40,254 bases of DNA from an uncultured Verrucomicrobiota bacterium (GCA_903910585.1 CAIWAH010000199.1:1-40254), one strand, 5' to 3'. Shown: positions 1 through 7,807, counted from the stretch's first letter. A program made the numbers and translations. Notes: generated by a model from the letters alone, not told the origin.

Positions 1-141
1 GAAGCCGCCAAGATGCTGTCCGTGAGCGGAAAAACCGTCTACCGGCTACTCCAGCGCGGCCACCTCAAGGCCATTCCGGCTGTCCGTCACAAGCTCATCA
101 TGGGCTCCTCCATCAAGGTCTTTGCCGGACTTGCGGGCTGA
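1..141 (+). CDS. Excisionase-like helix-turn-helix protein (3' end only)
   Basis: The window opens inside this gene; only the last 46 codons are present, ending in TGA at 139-141. The visible peptide contains EAAKMLSVSGKTVYRLLQRG followed by HLKAIPAVRHKLI. That is the winged helix-turn-helix pattern of the excisionase/MerR-like HTH_17 family: an 'A-A-x-x-L-x-V-S-x-x-T-V-Y-R-L' recognition helix, then a basic wing. Such small proteins bind DNA as recombination directionality factors or as regulators of mobile elements (family knowledge). A perfect terminator hairpin follows 22 bases after the stop, so it ends its transcript. Which of the two roles it has cannot be decided without the N-terminus and a neighbouring integrase. 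Confidence 0.75.
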   Translation, partial: EAAKMLSVSGKTVYRLLQRGHLKAIPAVRHKLIMGSSIKVFAGLAG

Positions 142-162
142 GACCGACCCGCGATCACTGCG

Positions 163-193
163 AGGCCGTGGACCCACCGTCCACGGCCTTTTT
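163..193 (+). terminator. Intrinsic terminator after HTH gene
   Basis: A perfect 10-bp stem (163-172 with 180-189) and a 7-base loop are followed directly by five T residues (189-193) and then CGTG. It is the strongest classical terminator in the window. The same hairpin-plus-TTTTTCGT layout recurs at 22.1 kb. Confidence 0.9.
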
Positions 194-194
194 C

Positions 195-682
195 GTGTCC
201 GCATTGGAACGTCGGGACAGTGCAATTTCCGGTTTCTAGGCCGACCACTCCGCCGGCAGGCAGTTCGCGGGGGGGCGGTTTTGCCTCGGATGGAAGGTTG
301 GAGTGAGAGCGGCACCTCAACGATTTTAGCCGCAATTCGGCCTAAAACGACGGCCGAGCCAGTGTGCCGGAAAACAATGCGAACGGTCGTGTAACGGATT
401 GTCTGCGGTTTGCGGTGAATGAGGTGAAGGCCACGAAGATGACGACGATCCGCAACACCACGAGCAACCCAAAAGGCACGAAGTCCGTGCCGGCTGCTGC
501 GCTCCGGTTGGCGAACGCCCCGGTAAAAAACGTGTGTAACGGATTGGTCGCCGTTTCCGGTGGTCTTCTTGGCTGGACCCAACTTCGACTCCGATCCAGC
601 GACGCAGTGAATGGAGTCGTCGGCCGTTACTGAAGCGAGAGTGGCCGCACAATACTCACGCTTCGAATACTGATTCAAAATT
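195..682. other. Gene-poor stretch with a degenerate direct repeat and a hairpin
   Basis: No convincing gene. Two related segments, near 381-417 and 522-565, share GCGAACG followed by CGTGTAACGGATTG or CGTGTGTAACGGATTG and then a GCGGTTTGCGGTG-like tail, about 145 bp apart. A hairpin (TTTTAGCCG / CGGCCTAAAA, one bulged base) lies at 324-347. The open frames here have no recognisable protein signature. Confidence 0.5.
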
Positions 683-1402
683 ATGAACGTCACAGCAACC
701 AATCCCACCGTCACCGCCATGAACGGATCGACTCCTGCCGCATCGCCTGTTGCCGGCAACGGCAGCACGTCCACGCCGGCCAAGGAATCCAAGGCCAGGC
801 AGAACGACCGGCGGCCGGTCATCGTCAACATCACCCAGGGCAGCGACACCGCCCTGTTCACCCCGTCCCCGGCCAAGTTCGAGAAGCTGGACGGCGAATA
901 TGCGGCGACAATCACCGATGTCAGCTTCACGGAACTGCCGCCCAGCGAACCGAAGCCCAGCAAGAAGCACGGCCGCAAGGCCAAGGGTGCAAAAGGAAAA
1001 GCGGCGGCCAAGGCCAAGGGCGCCAAGTCCGGGGCCAAGCTGGTGCTGCTGAAGTTCACGCTCGACCACAAGCGGGCAGACGGAATGACCTACACGGTGG
1101 AGAAGGAAGTCCGCGCACAGCAGGACCGGGAGTCCCGTTTCGGTGAGTTCATGAAGAAGGTCCTCACGGACGAGGCGTCCTTCAACCAGTTCTTCAGCGA
1201 CTACCGCCTGTCGCCGCTGCTGAACCGGCGGTGCTCCCTCAAGCTCAAGGAGGCGCGCTGCAAGGGACAGTCGTCCATCAAGATTCTGGATGTGCTTCCG
1301 GCACCCGTGCTCGCTCCTGAGTTCACCTACGTTGGAACCACTGGCAGCACGGGGGTGGGTCGCATCAACGATTCCGTTGAAGTCCATGCCGTCGCCGCTT
1401 GA
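683..1402 (+). CDS. Hypothetical protein, possible phage-type ssDNA-binding protein
   Basis: 239 aa, not recognised with certainty. Residues 1-55 are Ala/Thr/Ser/Pro-rich and probably disordered. A compact domain begins at about residue 65 with FEKLDGEYAATITDVSF and is interrupted by a very basic Lys/Ala/Gly insert at about 98-118. It continues with a beta-rich stretch (KLVLLKFTLDH ... YTVEKEV), a helix with SRFGEFMKKVL, and ends with SSIKILDVLPA. The order 'G-x-Y-x-A-x-I', long beta strands, then 'SR-F-x-x-F-x-K-x-L' resembles DUF669-type single-strand DNA-binding proteins of phages and plasmids; that is inference from pattern only. The neighbouring replication genes fit. ATG at 683 is used; no clear Shine-Dalgarno. 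The downstream gene starts 24 bases after the stop. Confidence 0.7.
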   Translation: MNVTATNPTVTAMNGSTPAASPVAGNGSTSTPAKESKARQNDRRPVIVNITQGSDTALFTPSPAKFEKLDGEYAATITDVSFTELPPSEPKPSKKHGRKAKGAKGKAAAKAKGAKSGAKLVLLKFTLDHKRADGMTYTVEKEVRAQQDRESRFGEFMKKVLTDEASFNQFFSDYRLSPLLNRRCSLKLKEARCKGQSSIKILDVLPAPVLAPEFTYVGTTGSTGVGRINDSVEVHAVAA

Positions 1403-1425
1403 TTTCAGCTCAACAATTAACCGCC

Positions 1426-1758
1426 ATGATTCAAATGAATACCAACAAGCACATTGCGATGAATGACTGGTTTGTCGGTGGCCTCAGCCTCTGCCGAACC
1501 GCACCCAAGGGAACTATAGTCCTGCCATCCATCAGTCCGGAAGACATTCTGGTAGTTTCTACGCTCGCTGAGGTGAACATCGACGATCTCCAGATGGCCA
1601 CCGTGTCCTTCAGCTTGAGGCTCGCGCCTGAGTTCAGGAGAGTATCCGACGCAGATATTCAGCAACGCGCTCGGAAAAGACTACTTTCGGCGCGGCCTGA
1701 TATGTCCCTTCGCCCTCTTTCGGCCACTCTTCGTGACCGCATCACTCTCCGAGCCTAG
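1426..1758 (+). CDS. Hypothetical protein
   Basis: 110 aa, family not recognised. The frame is open back to a TTG at 1399 that overlaps the previous stop, but the ATG at 1426 is the more natural start (MIQMNTNKHIAMND...). The sequence contains a strand-rich middle (TIVLPSISPEDILVVSTLAEVNIDDLQMATVS, mentioned here by position about 33-65) and a basic C-terminus rich in Arg (ARKRLLSARP). There is no signal peptide or membrane segment. Position directly behind the putative ssDNA-binding gene and before the repeat region suggests it belongs to the same operon of the mobile element; nothing more can be said of its function. Confidence 0.55.
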   Translation: MIQMNTNKHIAMNDWFVGGLSLCRTAPKGTIVLPSISPEDILVVSTLAEVNIDDLQMATVSFSLRLAPEFRRVSDADIQQRARKRLLSARPDMSLRPLSATLRDRITLRA

Positions 1759-3217
1759 CATTACGCAGCACCGGTAGGCGGACGGCAGGGGCAGTCCCCT
1801 CCTGTCCGCCGTATCTTTTCCCCAATCCTGTTCCAATCAGGTTCCTGTTGCACCCAGAGTTTCAAGACGCTGCTCATCTTCTCCTCACTATCCCCGCCGA
1901 TACCCAACGCTCCGCGTGCGTATCCACGGCCATATCGGGCCATGCCAAGGAATCCATGCAGTCCACTCCAGCCAGCGCCGATGGATACTCTGCCAGCAAG
2001 ATGACCCGTATTCTGGCAGGCTTGGCCAAGGGCAGGAGTAGGGGCTTCAGTTTATCGACGTGGATGCCGGGCGCTGCGCGAGCGTATGGACGTGGATACC
2101 CGATAAACGCTGCTGTCTTGCCTCTTGCCTGCCTCCGGTCGTGGAAATGCCGAAGCCGAGTATCCTGACTCATTGAAAGGTGCCCCCTTGTTGGGGTGCT
2201 GGTTGAGTTTGTGCCGTCCTTCTTCTTTAGCTCCCTAAAGGAATTTGCCGGCTGCCGTGCTCAAACAAGCCATTGTCGCTCTTCTCTGCAGGCTGGCGCA
2301 TATCCTGGGTGGGTTTGATCGATGCAGGAATGCGGGTGCAGGATACCCGGGGCCGAAAATACTCGGGAAAGACCTCGGAAAATACTCGATCAAGGATCTG
2401 CCGAGTATTTTGGGAGGCAGTGCATGCACCGGTTGAGTGCAGGCAGCCGGAATGCTCGTCGTCAATCAGCCAAGAATACTCGGGCACGGCTCAAAAATAC
2501 TCCGTGCTGAAAATACTCCTGAGCCTGTACCGAGCTTCCCACCCCCTTCACCCCACCCAGGGGTATCCACAGGCTCAGGAAATAGGCGGCCAAGGATACT
2601 CACCAAGGAAACCAAAGGGCCTTCGATCACCCTTCAGCTATCCACGAACAAAGGACGGTAAAAGGGCTCGGCGAAGGAAGGGCATGCTCAGGGGGTGGCA
2701 GATTACCCCGTATCCCTCCTTCGACCGCCATCCAGCCGCAGGCGTCATGGCCCTCGCCCGATAAATACCTCGATTCCCCCGCCCAAGTATCCTCCATTGA
2801 TTCAATGGGAGTCCCTTCATCTTCCATGACCAAGGAGGGGTGGGAACATGGCTGTAGTATAGTATTAGTTAGGGGATCGCCGGCCGGAGGGGTGCTTTGT
2901 CGGCAGGCGAGGGGCTGCTTTGAACCTGTGGCCGGAAATACCCCCGTAAAAATACTCCGGCTTACCTCACGCCGGCGAAAATCCACCGCATGTTTACACA
3001 ATAGTCTTGTACTGCTTAGGTGAGTGTGATAAGTTGTTGAAATACTGAATCTGTCTTTTCTGCTCCTGTAGTGCCTGCCCGCTGTCCTGTCGTTGTCTTC
3101 GTCTCCTGTCCTTCCCTTCGTCTTCCTTGAAGCGGCCCGTTTGGCCCCTTCTTCCGTCACTCCCTCCGGCTGCCAGGCCCGGATAATCCGCCTGGTAAAC
3201 TCAGCAACGCAATTTCC
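1759..3217. other. Gene-free candidate replication origin region
   Basis: About 1.46 kb with no credible gene. It is rich in copies of a short word, (G)AAAATACTCSG, and shorter GGATACTC/GTATCC relatives on both strands, and holds several inverted repeats: CAGTTTATCG near 2048 with CGATAAACGCTG near 2100; CTTTAG/CTAAAG at 2225-2240; TGAGCCTGT/ACAGGCTCA at 2520-2528 and 2569-2577; CCATTGA/TCAATGG around 2793-2807; GCCGGA/TCCGGC at 2931-2936 and 2956-2961. It lies directly upstream of the regulator, primase and helicase genes, the usual place of an iteron-controlled origin (inference). Confidence 0.5.
2355..2520. repeat. Iteron-like cluster, consensus GAAAATACTCSG
   Basis: Copies read on the plus strand: 2355-2365 and 2378-2388 (both GAAAATACTCG, 23 bp apart, about two helical turns), 2474-2484 (GAATACTCGGG), 2493-2504 (AAAAATACTCCG) and 2509-2520 (GAAAATACTCCT). 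One copy is inverted at 2401-2414 (CCGAGTATTTTGGG). Outliers are at 1983-1990, 2158-2165 (inverted), 2594-2601 and 2948-2960 (AAAAATACTCCGG). The density and mixed orientation are not expected by chance in GC-rich DNA. Confidence 0.6.
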
Positions 3218-3751
3218 ATGTCCGACAACGACTACCCCCTCGACTCTTACCGCACGAGCTTCGGCAAATACCTGAAGCGCCTGCGCACCGAACGCAAATA
3301 CACCCAGGCGTATCTTCAGGCCGCCACCAGGGTCGCCGCCACCCTGATCTCCGCCTTCGAGCACGGCGAACGTGCCGTTGGACCCGAGGTCGCCGAAAAG
3401 CTGGCCGATGGCCTGCAACTCCCGGACTACGAGCGCGAACGCTTCCTCATCGCCGCCGCCAAGACCCGGCGCAAGGACCGCCTCATGAATGAAGCCCGGC
3501 ACCTGCCGCCCGAGGTGCTCAACTACGTGCCCAAGATGCTGCCCAGCTTGGGCATCGACCCGGCCCAGATCACCAGTGCCTCGTTCTGGAAGGCCGGCGA
3601 AACGAGGGACCGCTACATCGGCAACCGGCTCGACCAGGAATACGCACGGCTGCGGAGTGCGATGATCGGCATCGACCAGTACGACCTCCTGCACGTGACC
3701 GCCGACGGCGAGCGCTTCCTGTGTGCTCTCTTGGTCGTGCCAGCACGGTAA
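3218..3751 (+). CDS. XRE-family helix-turn-helix regulator
   Basis: 177 aa cytoplasmic DNA-binding protein. Residues about 13-70 form a Cro/CI-type HTH: FGKYLKRLRTERKYTQAYLQ, then VAATLISAFEHGERAVGPE and a closing helix ending LQLPDYERERFL. The LISAFEHGER segment matches the 'I-S-x-x-E-x-G-x-R' pattern after the recognition helix. The remaining roughly 100 residues have no assigned domain. The ATG at 3218 precedes the first HTH helix by only 12 residues, which suits this family. It sits between the repeat-rich region and the primase gene, 112 bp upstream of the primase start, so control of replication by binding the nearby repeats is plausible but unproven. Confidence 0.85.
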   Translation: MSDNDYPLDSYRTSFGKYLKRLRTERKYTQAYLQAATRVAATLISAFEHGERAVGPEVAEKLADGLQLPDYERERFLIAAAKTRRKDRLMNEARHLPPEVLNYVPKMLPSLGIDPAQITSASFWKAGETRDRYIGNRLDQEYARLRSAMIGIDQYDLLHVTADGERFLCALLVVPAR

Positions 3752-3863
3752 GGCGCATCCCTGCACCGACAGTGCATCCCATGAACTAGTAAAACCCCGA
3801 GAGGGGCAAAACCGATACGCGCGGCGTCGGAATCGAAAGTGCCGCGCATCTGCCAACGAAAAC

Positions 3864-4832
3864 ATGATTCAGACTGATGAGAAAAACACTACGCCCGCCG
3901 CGATGACCGAAGCGGTGGAACGCGTGCTGGGCGGTGTGGAGTGGATCTCCGACACCGAAGGCTTCGTCCGCTGCCCGGGAGAATCCGACCACAGCCACAG
4001 AAACGGTCGTAAGGACTGCAAGGTTTACCTGGACCGTATCCCCACGATCACCTGCTTCCATTCCAGCTGCGAAGAGGCGGTGAAGTCGAAGAACGCCGAA
4101 CTGCGCGTCGCCCTTTCCGCCCCCGCGAGGCTCAACGGAAGCAACCCACGTCGCAGAAGCCCTGAGGAGAAGGCTCGACTGATAGAGTTGAATCGCAAGG
4201 AAAGCATTCGACGACGGGCCAGAAACAGTCGTGATGCAGTGCTTCGGGATTTCCGCTGGCCAGTGTCCCAGATCACCAAGGCATCCCCTGACGTCATTCC
4301 AGCCATGCCCGCAGAACAATGGCGCATGCACTTGGGCCTTTTTGCGCCCGAGGACGTCGTCTGGATCGGCGACATCTTCGACTCAGGCAAACCCGAACAC
4401 ACCGCAAGCTTTCGTCGCCGTGAGGAATGGACGAGCTTTGAAAGCGCCCCTGGCAGCTTCACCTGCCCGGCCGTCTTCAAGGAGGGTTCCTTTGCCCGCA
4501 GCAACGACAACGTCCTCGCAAGACGCTTTCTGGTCGTGGAGTCCGACATCTTGAAGAAGGATGAGGTCGGCGCGATCTTCCGGTGGCTGAAGGAGCAGGC
4601 GAGACTGCGCCTCCGGGCCATCGTGGACACCGGCGGCAAGAGCCTGCATGGCTGGTTCGATTACCCCGGCGAGGCGGAAATGGCCGATCTGCGGCTCATT
4701 CTTCCTGAATGGGACTGCGATCCCAAGCTGTTCACGCCTTCCCAGCCGGTGAGGTTGGCCGGTGCATTCAGGACAGAGAAAAATGCCTGGCAGACCCTGC
4801 TTTTTCTCGACGGCAAGGAGGGTGCCCGATGA
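3864..4832 (+). CDS. AEP (PrimPol-type) DNA primase of a mobile replicon
   Basis: 322 aa. An N-terminal zinc-ribbon-like region carries C37, H43/H45, C52, C64, H66 and C69, similar to the zinc modules of primases. The C-terminal half shows archaeo-eukaryotic primase motifs: motif I as V-V-E226-S-D228; motif II as GGKSLHGWF with H262 (the 'SxH' motif); motif III-like acidic D284-C-D286; then PVRLAGAFR. AEP enzymes synthesise RNA/DNA primers on single-stranded DNA (family knowledge). The frame is open further upstream, but ATG 3864 is chosen because earlier starts would overlap the XRE gene. Its stop overlaps the start of the helicase gene as ATGA, which implies translational coupling and a joint primase-helicase complex. 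Motif I has Glu where Asp is usual. Confidence 0.8.
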   Translation: MIQTDEKNTTPAAMTEAVERVLGGVEWISDTEGFVRCPGESDHSHRNGRKDCKVYLDRIPTITCFHSSCEEAVKSKNAELRVALSAPARLNGSNPRRRSPEEKARLIELNRKESIRRRARNSRDAVLRDFRWPVSQITKASPDVIPAMPAEQWRMHLGLFAPEDVVWIGDIFDSGKPEHTASFRRREEWTSFESAPGSFTCPAVFKEGSFARSNDNVLARRFLVVESDILKKDEVGAIFRWLKEQARLRLRAIVDTGGKSLHGWFDYPGEAEMADLRLILPEWDCDPKLFTPSQPVRLAGAFRTEKNAWQTLLFLDGKEGAR

Positions 4833-6223
4833 GCGCCATCGCCCACGCCCTGCCGTTGCCGCCCCTCTACTACAGCGGCACGACCAAGAACTACTACCGG
4901 ACCGAGGCACGCGGCCGGTGGATGGCCGTCAACGAGACCTCGGCGATGAAGTTCATCCGGCAATCCGGACACACCGGGCAGAACGGGAATGGCATCGGTG
5001 CCGATGACGAATGCCTCCTTCGCATCCAGAGCGAGCAGAACGTCGATTACGTCGGCCCCCTCGCCGGTTACCGTGCTGGTCCGCACGAAATCCGGGGCCG
5101 ACTGGTCCTGGTGACGGACTCTCCGGCGGTCATTCAACCTCAGCCGGGAGACTGGCCGACACTTCGCACCGTGCTTGAAGGGATGTTTGGCGAACAACTG
5201 CCTTACGTTTACGGCTGGCTCAAACTCTCCCATCAGGCCGTTGCTGAAGGTCGCTGGTCACCGGCTCAGGTGCTGGCGCTGGCCGGGCCGGTCAACTCCG
5301 GGAAATCCCTGTTCCAACGGCTGGTAACCGTATTGCTGGGCGGCCGCGCCGCAAAGCCATACCGCTACCTGACGGATCGAACTCAGTTCAACGCTGACCT
5401 GTTCGCCGCCGAGCACCTGATGGTGGAGGACGAAGCAGAGTCCATCGACATCCGGGCACGCCGGCACTTCGGCGCCGGGTTGAAGGACGTGGCTGCCAAC
5501 CTCGATCACCAGTGGCATGGCAAACATCGTGAGGCTTTGGTCCTGACGCCGATCTGGAGAATGACGGTCAGCCTCAACGAGGAACCGGAACGACTTCAGG
5601 TGCTGCCTCCGCTGGATGGTGACGTGGCCGACAAGGTCATGCTGCTGAAGGTAAACCACACCCAGATGCCGATGCCGACGGAGACACCCGAGGAGAAGGA
5701 ACGGTTTTGGAACGCCCTCATGGCAGAGTTGCCGGCGTTCATTCACTTCCTCTCCTCATGGGAGATCCCGGCAAACCTTCGCTCACCAAGGTTTGGGGTC
5801 CGGCACTATCACCACCCTGAACTGCTGGAAGCCTTGAACCGCACGGCACCGGAGCACCGATTGCTTGCCCTGGTGGATGACATTCACTTCCGCCGGAAGG
5901 GACTGGCACCGCTGCCGATGGCCTGGCAAGGGACCGCTGAGGAATTGGAGCGTAACCTGATGGGAGATGAATCCTTCCGGCGACAGGTTCAGCAGCTGCT
6001 GCAGTTCAACTCGGCGTGTGGCACCTACTTGGGCCGGCTGGAGGCCAAACCCGGTTCTCGGGTCACCAAACGGACGATCAACGGCTACACCCGTTGGACC
6101 ATTGCTCCGCCGACGGACGGAACGGGTGGGGAGGTGACCCAAGTTTCTGACTTTGACGATCCAAACGAGGCAAATCCATCCCGGCAGCCGCCTCGAACGC
6201 CAGCTCTGCTACCTCTCGGGTGA
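4829..6223 (+). CDS. SF3-family replicative helicase (D5-like)
   Basis: 464 aa. Walker A is GPVNSGKS (153-160, K159), Walker B is LMVEDEAE (E200-D201-E202), followed by an SF3 motif C / sensor-1 segment WRMTVSLNEEPE. The domain order of an N-terminal D5-like region, ATPase core and C-terminal helical part matches helicases partnered with AEP primases in plasmids, phages and satellites. It should unwind DNA 3'-5' at the origin as a hexamer. Start ATG 4829 overlaps the primase stop. The 3' end is odd: the segment coding for EVTQVSDF (about residues 435-442) is followed 94 bp later by a copy in the +1 frame (GVTQVSSFLNVK, stop at about 6263) just past the annotated stop, suggesting a frameshift or duplication in the tail. 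Confidence 0.85.
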   Translation: MSAIAHALPLPPLYYSGTTKNYYRTEARGRWMAVNETSAMKFIRQSGHTGQNGNGIGADDECLLRIQSEQNVDYVGPLAGYRAGPHEIRGRLVLVTDSPAVIQPQPGDWPTLRTVLEGMFGEQLPYVYGWLKLSHQAVAEGRWSPAQVLALAGPVNSGKSLFQRLVTVLLGGRAAKPYRYLTDRTQFNADLFAAEHLMVEDEAESIDIRARRHFGAGLKDVAANLDHQWHGKHREALVLTPIWRMTVSLNEEPERLQVLPPLDGDVADKVMLLKVNHTQMPMPTETPEEKERFWNALMAELPAFIHFLSSWEIPANLRSPRFGVRHYHHPELLEALNRTAPEHRLLALVDDIHFRRKGLAPLPMAWQGTAEELERNLMGDESFRRQVQQLLQFNSACGTYLGRLEAKPGSRVTKRTINGYTRWTIAPPTDGTGGEVTQVSDFDDPNEANPSRQPPRTPALLPLG

Positions 6224-6330
6224 GGGGGTGACCCAAGTTTCGTCATTCCTCAATGTGAAGTAAGTAAAGGAGAGGGGAGTGGAGCATGGTCCATACGAGA
6301 AACATGGAAACTTGCCCCACCCCCTCACCC
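6218..6330. repeat. Long inverted repeat across the helicase stop codon
   Basis: Arm 1 (6218-6241) and arm 2 (6307-6330) are 24 bases each and complementary except for three central positions (ACC against GGG). The spacer is 65 bp. Arm 1 includes the helicase TGA and contains the second copy of GGTGACCCAAGTTTC, first seen at 6133-6147. It could fold as a large hairpin in the mRNA tail or serve as a recombination or protein-binding site. Confidence 0.75.
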
Positions 6331-6704
6331 TGAAAACCCGCCTAGTCGGGGACACCGCGTTGTCGGGTCGGCCAAGCGGTCATCATCGACCGGAAGGAAT
6401 CGGATGAATGACATCCCGGAATGGTCACCAAGCCGTGTAAGGGGCGGTAGAGACTTGCTTTGAGACGCCGATTTTGAGAGAATGAAGGTGTTGGTAGAGA
6501 AATGCTTGGGCGCATCGCAACTGTCGGTGCGGTGCGTCCTTCAACCCCTGAAGGTGAATCGGCCAAAGCTACCTTGGCCCCACTTTTCAGGCGACAAGGT
6601 GCAGTTCGTTTCGTATCCGCGGCGAACACGGGCACTTTCTGCAACTGATTCATTTCGTGACAGTTGCAAAGATCCAAGGCCGCGAATTGTGAAAAACGAT
6701 GGGG

Positions 6705-6724
6705 AAGGGGTGTCCCCCTTTTTT
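6705..6724 (+). terminator. Intrinsic terminator downstream of primase-helicase operon
   Basis: Stem AAGGGG/CCCCTT (6705-6710 with 6715-6720), a 4-base loop TGTC, and a run of six T residues (6719-6724). Confidence 0.7.
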
Positions 6725-6789
6725 GGACCTTCCCAGTCCGAACTCCTGTCTGCTTCCCCTCCCGTTGGCCGTTCCTAGGCGACCGCTTT

Positions 6790-6874
6790 TGCCGCCCTTA
6801 CGGCACCTTCCAGAAATGGTCACGCAGACCCACCCCACCCCTGGGGGTACTTTGAAATTGTGTCGGTAGATTCG
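6790..6874 (+). repeat. Copy 1 of an ~85-bp dispersed direct repeat
   Basis: Begins TGCCGCCCTTACGGCAC and ends TGTGTCGGTAGATTCG. It aligns without gaps to 15468-15552 with roughly ten mismatches, most of them in the window following TGGGG. A weaker match (TAGGCGACCG) extends to the left. It contains small palindromes (GCCG/CGGC, CCCC/GGGG). It lies 139 bp before the membrane HEPN gene. Confidence 0.9.
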
Positions 6875-7012
6875 GATTTGAAGTCCGCCCTGGAGCGCGA
6901 TGGCCACCCGACTTCGGCACGGCAAGTGGTCAATCGCCACGGTTGGCACGGCGGGCACTTTGCCGTTCAATTCGGAACGCTACGTATCCCGGGATGAGGT
7001 AGCAGTTTGTCC

Positions 7013-7807
7013 ATGTCATTCACCGAGAAACTGTTGGCTTACACGACGCGAATCGAAAAGCAGTTGATCGAACTGGGCGGTTCCGGCAAGGGGATGATGG
7101 AGAAGGCGCGGAGTGTGCCGCTGCGATCCACGTCTCTGATGAGAGACCTTCGTCGAGTCGCCTCCGTTCGTAACCAGCTCGTCCATGACCACGACTATCG
7201 CTTTGCCGGCGATGAAGAGCGGTTCTTCGGCATGTGCGAGCAATTGGTATTGAGGCTGTCCCAGATCCGGCCGGCCAATGTTCCACGTCAGGCCCATGCA
7301 TCTGGCGAAGGAAGGGCCACATCGGACACGTCGAAAGTAGTTCCGGGCCGCCCACAATATCCTCCGCCGAATTCAAGGGAGCCTGTGAGTTCCCGACCAC
7401 TCTCCGTTGAAAAGCAGTTCCGGCGTGAAGTAACCGGAACGGTCCCAACGCCCAAGCATTCCAGCACTTCAACTGAAGCCGGCAGCGGAAAGGCCAGCAG
7501 CTCGAACGAGCCACACCGCCAGTCCTCTTCCGATTCCGGCGAAAGTAGCGGATCGTCAGGAACATCCTCCCCCACCTTCCTGCACCTGAGACGCCTGTGG
7601 ATCGTCCCCGGGATGGTTGCCGTCGCCACAGCGGTGTTGTGCTTGAGAATCTTGCCTTCGGTGTGTTCCCGGACCGTCGAGAGTGGCTTTTGGCCATTCA
7701 AATCGACACACAGCGAGCCAGTGTGGTGGTTGGTTTGGCTGCTGACCGCAATTGCCTCCGGAGGAGGATTTGCTCTCATCCGCCGCAGAATGAACAAGGG
7801 GCGGTAA
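7013..7807 (+). CDS. HEPN-motif protein with two C-terminal membrane segments
   Basis: 264 aa, no close family recognised. Residues 1-80 are helical and contain VRNQLVHD, an R53-N-x3-H58 motif of the RX4-6H type that marks the active site of HEPN ribonucleases; helices before (EKLLAYTTRIEKQLIEL) and after (FFGMCEQLVLRL) fit the compact HEPN bundle. Residues about 90-185 are a Ser/Pro/Glu-rich low-complexity linker. Two hydrophobic stretches follow at about 201-223 (VPGMVAVATAVLCLRILPSV) and 238-256 (VWWLVWLLTAIASGGGFALI), then a short basic tail. The likely topology is a cytoplasmic HEPN domain tethered to the membrane. ATG 7013 is chosen over an in-frame TTG 6 bases upstream. Non-nuclease RN-H proteins exist, so RNase activity is inference. 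Confidence 0.7.
   Translation: MSFTEKLLAYTTRIEKQLIELGGSGKGMMEKARSVPLRSTSLMRDLRRVASVRNQLVHDHDYRFAGDEERFFGMCEQLVLRLSQIRPANVPRQAHASGEGRATSDTSKVVPGRPQYPPPNSREPVSSRPLSVEKQFRREVTGTVPTPKHSSTSTEAGSGKASSSNEPHRQSSSDSGESSGSSGTSSPTFLHLRRLWIVPGMVAVATAVLCLRILPSVCSRTVESGFWPFKSTHSEPVWWLVWLLTAIASGGGFALIRRRMNKGR

Larger units (their letters stand above)
6331..7012. other. Intergenic region with hairpins; possible small RNA
   Basis: No credible gene. A perfect 8-bp inverted repeat (TGCAACTG/CAGTTGCA, 6640-6647 and 6661-6668) and a terminator (6705-6724) lie 310-400 bp after the helicase operon, and the first copy of the 85-bp repeat follows at 6790. The distance between the helicase stop and the terminator leaves room for a long untranslated tail or a small RNA; no promoter could be assigned with confidence. 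Confidence 0.4.

Noticed and set aside
46..1071. 341-codon minus-strand open frame
   Set aside because: It runs antisense to the 683-1402 gene and crosses the strong terminator at 163-193; no recognisable protein.
2355..2520. A CRISPR array made of the AAAATACTC words
   Set aside because: The repeated unit is only about 11 bp, spacing is irregular and orientation is mixed.
2993..3033. Promoter for the XRE gene (TTTACA or TTGTAC with a TGATAA-like -10)
   Set aside because: Spacing was 15 bp or the -10 was poor in each version; host sigma preference is unknown.
2627..3865. 412-codon minus-strand open frame
   Set aside because: It is antisense to the XRE gene and extends through the repeat region; its composition is that of a GC-rich shadow frame and no domain is visible.
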